From positions 9,154,996-9,218,995 of the forward strand of contig OX422184.1 of NCBI GenBank assembly GCA_949130485.1: a stretch of 64,000 nt of DNA, written 5' to 3'. Below, piece by piece: positions 41,745 to 53,945 of this stretch. The position numbers were made by a program, and so were the translations under genes. Source of the DNA: Agelas oroides (lineage: Eukaryota; Porifera; Demospongiae; Agelasida; Agelasidae). Under the pieces are notes generated by a model. That model was not told the DNA's origin and did no database searches. It saw only the letters and a list, made by a program, of their open reading frames with translations. Each line of letters opens with the position of its first letter. Within the stretch, counting starts at the first letter, position 1.

Positions 41745-44700
41745 TGAGACGCGGTCGGGGGGCTTTAAATGGGAGCGTGCTTCTCTTAGTAACGGCATAC
41801 CCTAGTAACGGCACCTTTACGCTAGTTATAGCGTGTGCTTTGCTATAGTAACGGTACGCCTAGGGTTATATTCGGTTCTGTAAGGCTGAACTATGGCTAG
41901 GGTTGGGCTGGGGCTGTTTGGCGTTATCTTTGAGGCTCACTCGTATTGGAATTACGAGTGTGAGGCTCTCTCACACTTGACTAACCACTGTGAGGCTCTC
42001 TCACAGTTGCGCTATAGGTCTGAGGCTCACTAGAATTAACATTTCGAGTGTGGGGCTCTCTCACACTTGACTAACCACTGTGAGGCTCTCTCACAGTTGA
42101 ACCTCACAGTAGTAACTCAAGTGTGAATGAGCTTCACACCCGCAGCGGAACTGTGAGTGAGCCTCACAGTAGTAATGTTAATTTTAGTGAGCCTCGGACG
42201 CATAGCATAACTGTGAGCCTCACAGTGATAAGTGAAGTGTGAGAGAGCCCCACACTCGAAATGGTAATTCTAGTGAGCCTCAGAGCTATAGCGCTCACTC
42301 ACAGTTACGTTACGAGTGTGAAGCTCATTCGCACTTGAGTTACTACTGTTACGTTATGGGTGTGAAGCTCATTCGTATTTTAAATTACGAGTGTGAGTGT
42401 GTTAGGATAAGGGTTTTATGCTTTATAGACGTGTATCTATGTGGAGATGGATAAAGACGGGGTCTTTTTGACTACAGCTGTCCTTCCTCTCGCAATTAAA
42501 TACACTATGGTAGTTAAGTGGAGATCCCCTGCGGACAGGGTTGTGGGCCTGGGTGGGTTGACTGTACAAGCACTTTGCCTGAGTGGATACTCTTACTATC
42601 CACCACCTCAGCCTCCGGCTCAATTATCTCTTCACCAAGGTTAACTATGGTTAACTTTGGAAAATGGGAATGGGGCTGGGGGTTGTAAAGATGTATTTGA
42701 CTAAGCTGTGGAAGGCTTGCTTGTGACCTAGTTACAACAGTAAGCTCAGATACTAAAACCTCTCTGTGTGCATGCTGTAGGTTTCTCTACGGGCTGGATC
42801 GGGGGCTGTGTTAGGTTAAGGGCTTTATACTTTATATACATGTATCTATGTGGAGATGGATAAAGACGGGGTCTTTTTGACTACAGCTGTCCTTCCTCTC
42901 GCAATTAAATACACTGTGGTAGCTAGGTGGAGATCCCCTGCGGACAGGGTTGTGGGCCTGGGTGGGTTGACTGTACAAGCACTTTGCCTGAGTGGATACT
43001 CTTACTATCCACCACCTCAGCCTCCGGCTCAATTATCTCTTCACCAAGGTTAACTATGGTTAACTTTGGAAAATGGGAATGGGGCTGGGGGTTGTAAAGA
43101 TGTATTTGACTAAGCTGTGGAAGGCTTGCTTGTGACCTAGTTACAACAGTAAGCTCAGATACTAAAACCTCTCTGTGTGCATGCTGTAGGTTTCTCTACG
43201 GGCTGGATCGGGGGCTGTGTTAGGTTAAGGGCTTTATACTTTATATACATGTATCTATGTGGAGATGGATAAAGACGGGGTCTTTTTGACTACAGCTGTC
43301 CTTCCTCTCGCAATTAAATACACTGTGGTAGCTAGGTGGAGATCCCCTGCGGACGGGGTTGCGGGCCTGGGTGGGTTGACTGTACAAGCATTTGCCTGAG
43401 CGGATACTCTCACTATCCACCACCTCAGCCTCTGGCTCAATTATCTCTTCACCAAGGGGGGTATCCTATGGTTAACTTGGAAATGGGAATGGGACTGAGG
43501 CAAGGAATTATTGTTGGAGAGATATTCCTTCATGCACAGTGAGAAGTCTAGCCTGGTGCCTATTGTCATGCTGTTTAGGTCTAAGGCATGCCTGAGGTAT
43601 TATGGTTGTTGGAACACGTGCGTCTTCCAGTGGATCCATTGAAGGATGCTGCGGGTTCCCCATTTGGCAAGGCTGACAGACTTTATCTGTACCTGCATGT
43701 TCAGAAGTATGTCGAGTGGGGGAGCACCAACACCACTGGCACATCGATGTTCAAATTTCACACATTCATAAAGTGTGAAGTTAAAACATAAAGGGAGATG
43801 GGGATGGGGCATTTATGGGTTAAATGGATGGGGCATTTTATGACTTAAATGGGTGTGGCATTTATGACTTAAATGGGTGGGGCATTTATGACTTAAATGG
43901 GTGGGGCATTTATGGCTCAAATGGATGGGGCGGTTAGTTAATGTTTTTGGGAGATATGCTCAAAAAATTCTGGTCTTCAGGGGAGTACCCTTTCCGGTCC
44001 TCGCATGACCACGGGTTTCGGTCCCTTTGAACTCCCGACCCGTGGCCTACTACAGAAAGGGCGGGACCACTCCCCACCTAATGCTTGCTTTGGGTGAGGA
44101 GCCCTGCTCTCGGTTGGCATTCACACAGCTAAGAATATTCTAATTACTTAAGCAATTTGGGGGTGGGGCTAAATGGGTGGAGTTATCATAACACTAACTA
44201 GGGGGATGGGCGAACCAAGGTACTGTCTCTCGCTGACTCACTGTCGTTCCGTGCGTCTGGGAGGCTTGTTCGGCGGTAGGCGTTTCTGTACTGAAGACTC
44301 TTTTGCTGGATACTCGGGTCTGTGCTGTGGCGACTTTTTCGCGGTGAGTACTATACTAGTTTGTGTATGAGACGCGGACGGGGGGCTTTAAATGGGAGCG
44401 TGCTTCTCTTAGTAACGGCATACTTACCCTAGTAACGGCATCTTTACGCTAGTTATAGCGTGTGCTTTGCTATAGTAACGGTACACCTAGGGTTATATTC
44501 GGTTCTGTAAGGCTGAGCTATGGCTAGGGTTGGGCTGGGGCTGTTCGGTGTTATCTTTGAGGCTGCTCACTAGAATTAGCATTTCGAGTGTGGGGCTCTC
44601 ACACTTTACTTATCACTGTGAGGCTCACTCACAGTTACGCTATGCGTCCGAGGCTCACTAAAATTAACATTACTACTGTGAGGCTCACTCACAGTTCCGC

Positions 44701-45010
44701 TGCGGGTGTGAAGCTCATTCACACTTGAGTTACTACTGTGAGGTTGACTCACAGTTACGTTACGAGTGTGAAGCTCATTCGCATTTTACATTACAAGTGT
44801 GAGTGTGTTAGGATAAGGGCTTTATACTTTATGCTTTATACACAATCATGTATCTATGTGGAGATGGATAAAGACGGGGTCTTTTTGACTACAGCTGTCC
44901 TTCCTCTCGCAATTAAATACACTGTGGTAGTTAAGTGGAGATCCCCTGCGGACAGGGTTGCAGGCCTGGGTGGGTTGACTGTACAAGCACTTTGCCTGAG
45001 TGGATACTCT
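41745..45010 (+). repeat. Composite repeat, copies B and C in tandem
   Basis: This starts with GGGCTTTAAATGGGAGCG blocks (41758 and again 44388, 2.6 kb apart), each followed by a TAGTAACGG-rich stretch and a palindrome array (41935-42400 and 44560-44800), then the 409-bp repeat. The interval 43540-44370 matches 25465-26790 of copy A without its MITE. The unit therefore repeats at about 2.6 kb here. The last copy is cut at 45010 by a transposase fragment. Confidence 0.75.
42399..43540 (+). repeat. 409-bp tandem repeat, about 2.8 copies
   Basis: Units begin GTTAGGATAAGGG at 42399, 42810 and 43219 and are about 97% identical. A partial unit occurs at 44805-45010 and a remnant at 27365-27540. 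Each unit carries ATGGATAAAGACGGGGTCTT and gives the same ~66-codon shadow frames on both strands. No evidence of real coding. Confidence 0.9.
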
Positions 45011-45692
45011 CACTATCCAGTTTGGGTACAGTCACCAACATTTTTCATGAATGGCTGGAGATCATGAGTATGCGGCTCAAGTTCTTAATCATGTGGCCAT
45101 CCAGGGAAATTGTGAGTGAGAAATGCCACAGGTATTTAAAGATCTGTACCCACGAGCACGGTGCATCATAGATTGCTCAGAGGTTTTTACAGAGCGACCA
45201 ACCAGCTTCCAAGCTCGTGCTAAAACATACTCAAATTATAAAAAGCATAATACAGTGAAATTTCTTATAGCAACAACTCCTTCTTGAACAATATCATTTA
45301 TATCTAAGTGCTGGGGGGGTCGAGTGTCTGATAAGTACATTACACAACACAGTGATTTTTTACATCACATAGAACCTGGAGACTTGGTATTAGCTGATAG
45401 GGGGTTCAATATTGCAGAGGATTTAGCCTTGTATGGGGCAAAGTTGGAAATCCCAGCATTTACCAAAGGAAAGAAGCAGCTGTCACAAGAAGTTGAATAT
45501 TCTCAAAGGCTCGCAAAAGTTAGAATTCATGTGGAACGAGTCATTGGACTTTTGAAGAAGTATACAATTCTCCAGAGTGTATTACCAGTATCACTTATCA
45601 AGCACACTGGAGATGAAGAGTATGCCACCATTGATAGAATTCTGACTGTTTGTGCAAGTCTTACTAACCTCTCTCCGTCAATTCTACACTAA
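45011..45692 (+). pseudogene. ISL2EU/Harbinger-type DDE transposase, 5'-truncated
   Basis: The fragment starts abruptly inside a 409-bp unit with TVTNIFHEWLEIMSMRLKFL, WPSREIVSEKC. It continues to the catalytic block CIIDCSEVFTERP (first D, about 45168), NYKKHNTVKFLIA, VLADRGFN (second D, about 45390) and RIHVERVIGLLKKYTILQS (E, about 45525), ending at a stop at 45692. A frame change lies near 45125 and a stop near 45288. The intact relative is at 61.9-63.3 kb. It faces the YqaJ gene at 45.9-47.8 kb tail to tail, the arrangement expected for this element group. Not functional. Confidence 0.75.
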
Positions 45693-45883
45693 ATTGTATG
45701 ACTATTGCTTTGTTGAATGATTTATGTATACATAATCATGGTATTTTCAAACAATGTATGCTGTAATGATTGAACATAAATACACAATATATGTATATAT
45801 AATAGCTCAGGGAGGACTGCTGTACAGTAAAATTTGTCCAGCTTTTGCTTTAGCTCAGAGAAGTAAGTGGGATCATACTCAAT

Positions 45884-47837
45884 TCATTCAACATGCATAC
45901 CACAAGGTGTCCAGCATACAAAGTCACAGAATAACCTTTGACATACAGCCAGTTGGCCTTGTACTTGAGTGTAACACCCATGGCTATAGGAGAGGCTCAT
46001 GCCTTCACTGTTTGGCTGTAGGCAGAAATGGGGATCCTGTACTTCCTTTGGCTTGCAGTGGCGATACTTGAATGGACATTTGATTTCTACTGTGCCTTCT
46101 CCACAACATTCACAGCAAATGAGTCTGTCAGGAGAGGCACCAAGATGAGGAAATAGAGGGTTCACATGAAGACCTGATGGACGATATTCAAGGCCCTCAT
46201 GCTGTGCTGCAGCTCTTTCAAGGTACTGCATTCTTGCAGTCTTTTCATTCTTGATTCCCCACTCCAGTGCAGGAATAGCACTAGAGTTGACATGTTTGTA
46301 CCCCATCAACTGTTCCAGGAGTGAGCGTGGGGGTGGATTAGTGCTAGCCCTACTTGAAGCATGGAATTTGGAAGCTGTAATCCGACCAACTCTATGCTCA
46401 TGCCACACCCAAGACAGATGTTGCAACCTTGTTGATCCTTCCAAATAAAGTGCTTCTTCAGGTGACACATTAAGGTGGCACGGTCGTCACTCGGCGGAGG
46501 TTAACGAAAACATAAACCTGGGTTACAGTCAGGACCAGGGTTACTCCTAGTTCCAGGATTAGGGTTTGCTTTAGGGCAATCTTGCTTTGCCTAATTTTAA
46601 AAAGGGTTTTAATAGCTCATTAATATATTCATGAACCCCAAATTGCCACTCGATGGACGCATCTACACGCTCACTGTAGGTAGCGTCCCAACCACCAATG
46701 TATCTCAAAACAATCTATGCCAGCTTTTGTTCAAAGCTACTCTCAAAGTCAGGCTAGACTCGTGTTTGTCACTACTCTTGGAATGGACAACTTTGACTGC
46801 ACCAAAATGAATGCACATTTTAAAAAATTCACAGCTTGTCTACAGGAGGGGCTCATTCACGAGTGGAAGCAAGCATTACTAGCCCCACCTCTCTCCCTTA
46901 TGTCGCTAAACAACTCACGGCTCTGTTCCACACACAGCCACCGTTCAGCTCCCTTGGCTGTCAGACTGTAGCACCAACGATAAATTGCGTATTCTAGTTA
47001 AAGCCCATCCCAGCACTTGAAGCACCTGGCCACGGTCACCAACTAGGCTAGGCATACAGCCGCGAGACCTGGGCCTACTCAACAAACACAGTCTTGGCCA
47101 CTGTGGCCTTTCTGCTTCTTCTAGACGCAAGCTTGCTTTCACAAGCAGACATTACGCACTACTCACAGCTACTGACACTTCAATGTGCCACCTTAATGCC
47201 ATTTTCAAAAATAGTCATACATGCAGTAGCCAGCTCATCAGGTGTCATTTGTTTGTATTTTTCATCATACCAGCAAGTGAGGCGTTTACGTAGCTTGCAA
47301 ACTTCTCGTGTTTCCTTGGATGTTGATGGTCTTGGAGCAAATGCAGCATAACAGAATGTACTATGATCATGATAACATGAGTCATGGGACATGGAAGTTG
47401 GCTGAAAACAGTTATGGATGTGAGGTAGGTACGTACATGTACCTTTTTGCAAAATGTCTGATTCCAGCTACACAGCTGGGAGGTCACTGATGTGAGTCCA
47501 TTCCGTACTGCATACTCCACCTTGAATAAGAAAGTAGCTGTTCTTGAGTGTAGACTCCGGGCCGTCGTATGAAATACCCAAAGATGTGACTGTACTCAAC
47601 TGGAGGCCATGCCGTCATATCGTCCTGAAAGTTGGCATTTCCAGATGTGTATGGGTTACTTTCCAGGGGAATACCAAGCAACTGTAGTTTGAGGCGATAT
47701 CTTACTTTCACTGTCTCCTTTAGTGATAGATAATGATCGCTCATATTTCTCAAATGCCGCACTGCAGTTAACGCGTTGCAGCTGACAGGGGTGGAGCTTA
47801 GCGCTGCTTTTGACAACCACGCCCCAAGCATGTGCAA
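45884..47837 (-). pseudogene. YqaJ-type (lambda-exonuclease-like) nuclease of an ISL2EU element
   Basis: The minus-strand N-terminal exon (47837 to about 47530) contains NANFQDDMTAWPPVEYSHIF and YTQEQLLSYSR. A second segment (about 47400-47197) ends TPDELATACMTIFENGI. After a TTAA insert the frame continues VSPEEALYLEGSTRLQHLSW, RVGRITASKFHAS, ALEWGIKNEKTARMQYL, then the nuclease core LGASPDRLICCECCGEGTVE, IKCP (the D...ExK motif) and YTQVQGQLAVC. A cysteine/SWIM-like region expected between the second and third segments was not seen, so some sequence is missing. In this transposon group the nuclease accompanies the transposase; its exact role in transposition is not established. Confidence 0.7.
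46474..47192. mobile_element. TTAA-flanked MITE in the YqaJ gene, GGTGGCAC ends
   Basis: The 719-bp insert has terminal GGTGGCAC/GTGCCACC and TTAA on both sides (46470-46473 and 47193-47196). Excision rejoins the minus-strand frame as FENGI-NVSPEEAL. The first six bases GGTGGC are shared with the 25.5-kb MITE, so the two probably used the same or a related transposase. The short plus frame 46717-46971 inside it has no recognisable domain. Confidence 0.8.
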
Positions 47838-48720
47838 TTACGTATGCGCTGTGACGTAATTTGAAACGATCTATAGGACATACCTTGCCAACTAAATGGA
47901 TACGACTGTGGCATCTTTAGTCTTGAGGTAACTATACATAAATACACAGTCAACTGGCAATTAGAATAGTCATGTGCAAGATTCAGTGTTGTGGTTGCTT
48001 TACAGTTATGTTAGTATAAGATCTTGTAAAAACATTTGTACTCAAGCTCGCCAGCCTAACCGCTTGCGTCGGGAACATTCGTGCTTGGCCACCACACCCC
48101 CCACCCTCCCTTAATCGGATGGTAAGATGGGGGCCCCCTCTGATATCAAACTGCCTACATAGCACTGCTGAGATAGGCTGCTACTAGATTAAACTCCATG
48201 CAGTGGGGTGCCCTTACCATAGTAGAGAGACCGAAGATAGGGGCCGAGTACCCGAAGATCGAGGCGAAGAGATCGCGAGGATCGAGTGGGCTTAATTTCT
48301 GTATTCTGTTTTTGTTCACACGATGTAACTAGCTAGCTAACTATAATACTGGTAGTCTGGGCAAAATAAGCGGCAGTCGATGTTGATAATACATGCATGG
48401 TGGAGGGGCTATTACTGCACATTGTAAGGTAGGTATAAGTGTAGAATTACACAAATAACAAAATTTGCAATGTATTCAAAACGGAACCAACAACAGCTAG
48501 GAAAACTTTTGCTACCTTTCATAGCTTTCTCATCCTTACAATTATCATGCGGCTTTTCGAAACCGACACCCTAAGTATAGCATGCCATAAGCAAAATGTA
48601 AATCAGACTTCCTTCTCGGTCCCTTCTGTGATGCATTGATGCTTCTGGACCTTTTACACTGGTATGGCAGGCATTGACACCTTCTGACGGAGCGTAAGGT
48701 GAACGCCAAAGGCCCCCCAA
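47838..48720. other. No gene seen; upstream of the YqaJ gene
   Basis: This probably contains the promoter of the minus-strand YqaJ gene near 47840-47900 (GCTGTGACGTAATTTG carries a CRE-like TGACGTAA). The rest is unremarkable AT-rich DNA. Confidence 0.35.
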
Positions 48721-48808
48721 CCCCCCCCCCCCCCCCCCCCCCCCCCCCGATTTTCGGTCGGGGCCCCATGTTACCGAGAGATTAGGGCTGGGGGGGGGGG
48801 GGGGGGGA
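48721..48808. repeat. Poly-C run facing a poly-G run
   Basis: About 28 C residues (48721-48748) are followed by GATTTTCGGTCGGGGCCCC and then, after 30 bases, about 17 G residues (48791-48807). The two runs can pair or form quadruplexes. Their exact length is unreliable in any assembly. Confidence 0.8.
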
Positions 48809-48833
48809 ACAAAACTTCTGAATGGTGAGATAG

Positions 48834-49010
48834 TGTCAGACTCTGACAGCGATAACCCTGATAAATACATTGGAATTTCATCCCTCTCAAGTGAAACAGC
48901 CAAAGTATTAATAACAAAAAAAGTTGCTGCTATTCATCGTAAGAATCGAAGAGAGCGTGTCAAGATGATATCAGAGAGAAATTTTTTGCTCCGTAAAAAA
49001 AGCACTACTG
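48834..49010 (+). pseudogene. N-terminal scrap of a repetitive protein
   Basis: The frame DSDSDNPDKYIGISSLSSET, KKVAAIHRKNRRERVKMISE, RNFLLRKKST has natural protein composition (acidic head, basic helix). It resembles the RReRmIaERrFLsRk segment I remember from repetitive sponge and cnidarian proteins. It runs straight into a short tandem repeat and ends. No function assigned. Confidence 0.35.
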
Positions 49011-49120
49011 TGACAGTGGGGACAGCTGTCACTACTGTCACCAGTCACAGTAGTCACTATTGTCACAGTAGTCACTACTGTCCCCAGTCACTACTGTCAC
49101 CACTGTCACAGTAGTCACCT
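49010..49120. repeat. GTCACAGTAGTCACTACTGT short tandem/palindromic block
   Basis: About eight copies of a 9-10-base GTCAC(T/A)(A/G) unit in both orientations, giving many small hairpins. It truncates the preceding frame. Confidence 0.75.
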
Positions 49121-49870
49121 CCACGGAGGCTAAAATGTCTTTATCAGGTCTTTCCCGCACATAAACAGGGTTACACGAGCTTCACAGGATTTTCACAGTG
49201 GTGAAAACGGATTGCTGACGGTATGAGCCAACTAAAGCTAACTGAATATCAATTGAGTGTTGTTCATGAACGTAGAGGTGGAAGGGAAACCAATCCATGA
49301 AACAGCGCTTAAATATAGGTTTGCTTAGTAACAGCGTGTACGATAACTAGCAACGGCGTGTATCTAGTGATAGCGTGTTTGCCATGGCAACAGCATGCTA
49401 TCGTAAACTATGTAAGGCCTAAGGGATACAGCATGTGAAAGGCCTAAAGGGACTTCCAATACAAACAAAAAATAAAAAGGGAGGTATTGACACTGGAAAG
49501 GATATCCTAGCGATTTTGATTATACCCTCGCGGATTTGATCCGGGCTATGATCGATGCTATAGCAGGCTCGTAGGCAGGGGGGAGGGGTTCGAGGGTGTT
49601 CACTTTTGGTCTCAAAAGGTATTATACACCGCCCAGCTATGCATTATTTAAGTGCCCTACCGTTTGCAAGTGGTCCACTAGCTTCACTGACTTCTGGAAA
49701 CTGCCTAAGTCTTTTCACAGTGATTTGCTGACTCCTCAAAATGGTTTATTCAGTGCTGCTAGAATGGTAAGCAGACAAGCTAGGTACCCATGTAGTATCA
49801 GCCAGTTTGAATCATGTACACCACATGCATACTGTTGAGGTAGCTTAAGATCATCGCTAAGGCTGAAGCA
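49121..49870. other. No gene recognised
   Basis: A cluster of AGTAACAGCGTGT-like motifs (four degenerate copies at 49325-49400) and a short frame at 49596-49838 without recognisable domain. Confidence 0.35.
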
Positions 49871-50050
49871 ATGAAACGTACCATTATCAGTAGAGAAACC
49901 ATTGATGATGGAAGTGAGATGATCCAACAGCTGAAAGAGAAGTTTCAGTCAACACCACAAAGGAGTGAGCAACTGCAAATTCTTACTGTATTGCCCAAAA
50001 GTTGGTCACTGAAGAAAATTCAGCAGGAATTCGGTGTGTCAACTGAGAAT
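49871..50050 (+). pseudogene. Fragment of a transposon-associated protein (HTH-like segment)
   Basis: The frame MKRTIISRETIDDGSEMIQQ, LKEKFQSTPQRSEQLQILTV, LPKSWSLKKIQQEFGVST matches the P.rse.iqILTl.p.sWs..ki...FgvS segment common before a helix-turn-helix in repetitive sponge proteins. The expected continuation (MvrkAk.L) is absent and unrelated sequence follows. It is a fragment only. Confidence 0.4.
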
Positions 50051-51039
50051 CACCGCTGTCCAAACGAGTTTGGTTGCAGCTACATGTGCATCCCATTTGT
50101 ACATGGAGGACCAGCGCGGAACGCGTGAATAAGCGCTTTACACCGCTGCCATGAAAGGACGTGCGTAAATACGTGCGTAAATGAATCGCTATTTTTTCTG
50201 GCACTTGAGAGTTCACAGTTGTCCTTCTAGTGATTCCACCGCCAACAACGGCAGCGGCAACTAAGCAGTTTGGAGTCAACGACAGCAAGATGTCTACAGA
50301 CTATACCAACATATTATGTATACACTTCCAGGCGTTTTCAAAAAGATGGTTTGTCTTCTGATATAATTTCAGTATTCTCTGCATATCATCTGTTCTTCTA
50401 ACCATAGTACTTTCTTTCATGGAAGTTCTATGTATGTCAGCTGGCTCAGCAAATGCATAATATTATATATGGACAGCCAAAAGTTGGAAACAATACTCTG
50501 CAAGCCATGTAGAGCTACTACGGCTCTGCTTCTGTCCCGAAATGGCCTCAGAAGAAATCCCAGAGCATCTTATTCCTAGGGAAGCATGCCCCCAAAACCC
50601 CCTAGTCTCTCCAACCTTGAGTGAAAACTGGAGGCCGTTTGCTCTCCGTGTTGAAGAGAAAGCTTCGCGTTTAGCAGCCCTTGGTCAAATTCACGATCAC
50701 TCGCGAACTAGCACCACCCCTTCCTGCCTTTTATGAAATCAACGTAAGTGGAAAGGTGTGGCCTAGACTTATTACTACTCAATAGACAGGGATTTACCCT
50801 AACTTCTTGTTTGGCTTTACTATTGCGCGGTTCTGCTTTTCCTAAGATCCCGTGCAGATTTATGTGCACTTCGCGTAGGCTAAATTAATCACATATGCAT
50901 ATATATCTGCACTTCGCGTGCAAAGAGTTAAAATCCTGGCTATGGGCCTGTATAGGACTTCCACTTTCGACTTCTCAGGGAATTTACCGACTCTTAGCAG
51001 CGCCCCATGTCTTTGCAAGCACTGGTTCTCACAGGTAAA
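50051..51039. other. No gene recognised
   Basis: A 64-codon frame at 50542-50736 has ordinary composition (MASEEIPEHLIPREACPQNP) but no known domain or splice context. CTGCACTTCGCGT is repeated at about 50865 and 50908. Confidence 0.3.
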
Positions 51040-52934
51040 TCAGCTTCTGCCATCATAGGATATCTGCATGTCATGCTGCATGTGTTTTGTCTTGCAGCAG
51101 CAGATTCAATTAGCTGGTGGAAGGCTGTTAATAGATTTCTAGAACAGGCTAGGGAAGTAGGCTAGGTTTCCCTTGATTAAAGAGTTTACTTGTTTGCATT
51201 CATCTTGGTTATGTTTGCGAATGGCAAATAGCAACTCATTTGGCTATCGCCCGTGGGGATCAAGGTCTACAGTGGAACTTCACTTTAGAAGCTCATATCT
51301 ATAAAACTATAGGTGATAGGTGAACTTTCCAGCTGCGGTGGCGAGAATAGCGGATTTAGGCCAATTCTGGGGAAATGGGCCTCAGGACCTGGAGCACGAC
51401 TTCTTGACGGCCATCTTGCTGTTCTGTGACGTTTATGGCCACGTGAGCAATACCAGATACATTTACATCAGTGCACGTGCGATGCCGTGGAATTAAGTTC
51501 TACGACCTATCGGACTAGGTGCTAGACAGGGTGATGGTGTTATTTTAGTCAGGGAGCCCCATAATCCTCGGGATTCCAACTGTGTTGCCATGTTTTTGTG
51601 TGGGGGTGCAATGCTGGTCCACGTGGCTAAGGAGGCGGCAGAGTGGCTCTCTCCAATGCTTTTGGGACCCTTCCGCATCACTGGGTGAGTAAATGACTTA
51701 ATAATTTGTACATTATAATAGTGTTTGTATGCATTTGCAGGTATATTATGTCCTCTCCATATTCTATGGACCCTGGTGGGAATCGCTGTTGGAGATATCG
51801 GGTATTGGACATCCACATCTTCATCAAGGGTTCGTGGAAGTACCAGGATGCAGTGGCTGAAGCATTGGAGGGGGGCAGCAGCCTTAGTAATGTTGTGTCC
51901 CCATACCAGCATTGCTGTGCCAATCAGTGTAATGGCGATTCCTTTCTGAATTTCCATTGAAGAATTTCTCCGCATGTACGAAGTGATGCAGCCCAGCCCT
52001 GCGCTGAGAAGGTGGCCCTGTCATAATGGAACATTCTGTACAGGGTGGTTGGTGGAACGTCGGGTTCCATGGTGAACCTAGCCGCTACAGCAGCTGTAGG
52101 ATTTCCCCTAGGAGAGCATTTTGCCTGTTGTACATGTATTTTCTGCTCTGCCCTGACCTTGCATGCTCTCTTGCAGCTGTCAGCAGTGGAAGTGTTGGTT
52201 GAGTCAGCCAATACTGCAGCTATCACACACTTCCTGGTTGCTTTCACTCCGGAAGCGATCGCGGAAGGGAGTGGGTTCTGAAAAGAACCGGTTGTGGGTA
52301 CAGAATCAATATTCATAGCTCACTGACAGCAGACGGCTTCTCACTCAAACTCGAGGTTGTGATATTGCGTAATATCGATGTGACGTCACAACTGTGATAA
52401 TCTTAAGAACAGTAATATGGACAAACCGGAAAAGTGGCCGTCAAGAAGTCGCACTCTGGCTCCTGAGGCACTTTCAGAGATGTCTCCTTAACTCTCAGCC
52501 CATTTCCCCAGAATTGGCCTAGATCCGCGTTTCTTGCCACCGCAGCTGGAAAGTTCACCTACTTGTATTTTATTCCTGGAAGTTCAGACCTTAACTCGCA
52601 TGTTTGCGCGCATACCATGCTAAAGGCGTGGAGGACTCAGAAATGGCTAGTTTGGCCCCCTCTCTGCAGTTCAAAGGAAGTTACCTTGGTGAGAATCAAT
52701 TGGCAGTGGTTTGGGACGTTAAACTATAATGCTTGTGGCAATGGCATGCTAAAAGTCCCTTTCTGACCCAGGGTTGTTTACCCCCACCTCTGGTCACATG
52801 ACTGTCACCTGATGTTGTTTGTACCTATCGGTCTTATGCAGAATTAGCTGGAGATCATGAAAATGTATTTATATTTCTTGTATCACGTATAGTTTTATAG
52901 ATATGAGCTTGTAAAGTGAAAAAAAAAGTTTTTG

Positions 52935-53390
52935 CTCTCTTACCCACCACCACTTCTTGCCGTATGCTCCTCCAACCAGACCTCTTTTACTGCTTCTTGA
53001 TGGGCACTCAAGCCACTACCATGTTGTGAAGAAGGCTGCAGAGGAACAGGTAATTCTGTTCTGCTTGCCTCCTCATACCACCCACCTGACCCAGCCTTTA
53101 GAAATTCGCTTTGAAGAAGGGTATGACTTAGATATTGATCCAAGGTATACACTTTGGAAGAGAATGTATCACCCGGATTATTCTTTTGCTGCTTCGCCTG
53201 TGATTTCACTCTCGACTCCATCTCTCACCTGACAGCTGTCTTTGTCATCGCCATCATCATCATGTCCATTACCTGGTGAGCTGGATCTTTCCGACGACCT
53301 ACGAGAGAAGATAGAAAAACAAGAATTGAAGGAGAAGCGAAAGAGGGAGAGAAAAGAGAAGAAGTTAGTGAAAAGTATTCTGTAGTTGGC
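52935..53390 (+). pseudogene. pogo/Tigger-type DDE transposase, C-terminal part
   Basis: The plus-strand frame encodes LTHHHFLPYAPPTRPLLLLL, DGHSSHYHVVKKAAEEQVIL, FCLPPHTTHLTQPLE. This is the second catalytic D (LLLDGHSSH) and the C-terminal DDE_1 block. The third acid of the family is normally in PLD; here PLE is followed by unrelated-looking sequence. A lysine-rich tail, DDLREKIEKQELKEKRKRER, lies at about 53285-53370. It is the 3' part of the minus-strand gene at 54.2-54.8 kb, reversed by the inversion. Confidence 0.75.
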
Positions 53391-53434
53391 TTTGTAGTCT
53401 AGGTAGGATACAAAAGATGGGGGGGGCAAGAAAT

Positions 53435-53945
53435 TTACATTTTATTGTCAAACTGCAGCATTGCAAGGAGCCAAATGTGGAAGGTCTTGTGGTGATGCCA
53501 CAGAAAATGCCAGGGGCAGTGGTGAGTTAAAATTTTGTGGAGAGGATGGGAAGGAAAGTGACATTTTTGATGTCTAATTATAGGAGCCAAACGAACATTT
53601 TTAATGTCTAATTATAGGAGCCAAATGAGTGACTCGTGCTGCCAGCACCACAGAGAAGACCAGTGGCAGTGGCTCATCTGGTGAATGAAAATTTTGTGGA
53701 GTAGATGGGTGACAAGAAAATAAATGCATATTTTATTGTCAAACTGCAGGATTGCAAGGAGCCAAAATGGTGTGGTGGGTCTTGTGCTGATGCCACAGAA
53801 AAGGCCAGGGGCAGAGGTGAGTTAACATTTTGTGGAGAGGATGGGAAGGAAAGTGACATTTTTGATGTCTAATTATAGGAGCCAATCGAGCGACTTGTGC
53901 TGCCAGCACCACAGAGAAGACCAGTGGCAGTGGCTCATCTGGTGC
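53435..53945. repeat. Tandem duplication of a ~290-bp unit
   Basis: The unit beginning ATTTTATTGTCAAACTGCAG at about 53437 recurs at about 53726 with more than 90% identity over about 220 bases (GATGCCACAGAAAA.GCCAGG, GAGCCAA..GAGTGACT). The same ATTTTATTGTCAAA motif occurs in the arms of the 54.9-55.9 kb element. Confidence 0.75.

Noticed and set aside
42423-43542. Repeated ~66-codon frames on both strands of the 409-bp repeat
   Set aside because: The same frames appear in every unit on both strands with no splice or domain evidence. They are shadows of the tandem repeat.
46474-47192. A true intron in the YqaJ gene
   Set aside because: The interval has TTAA duplications and GGTGGCAC inverse tips and no GT/AG boundaries at the junction, so it is an insertion.
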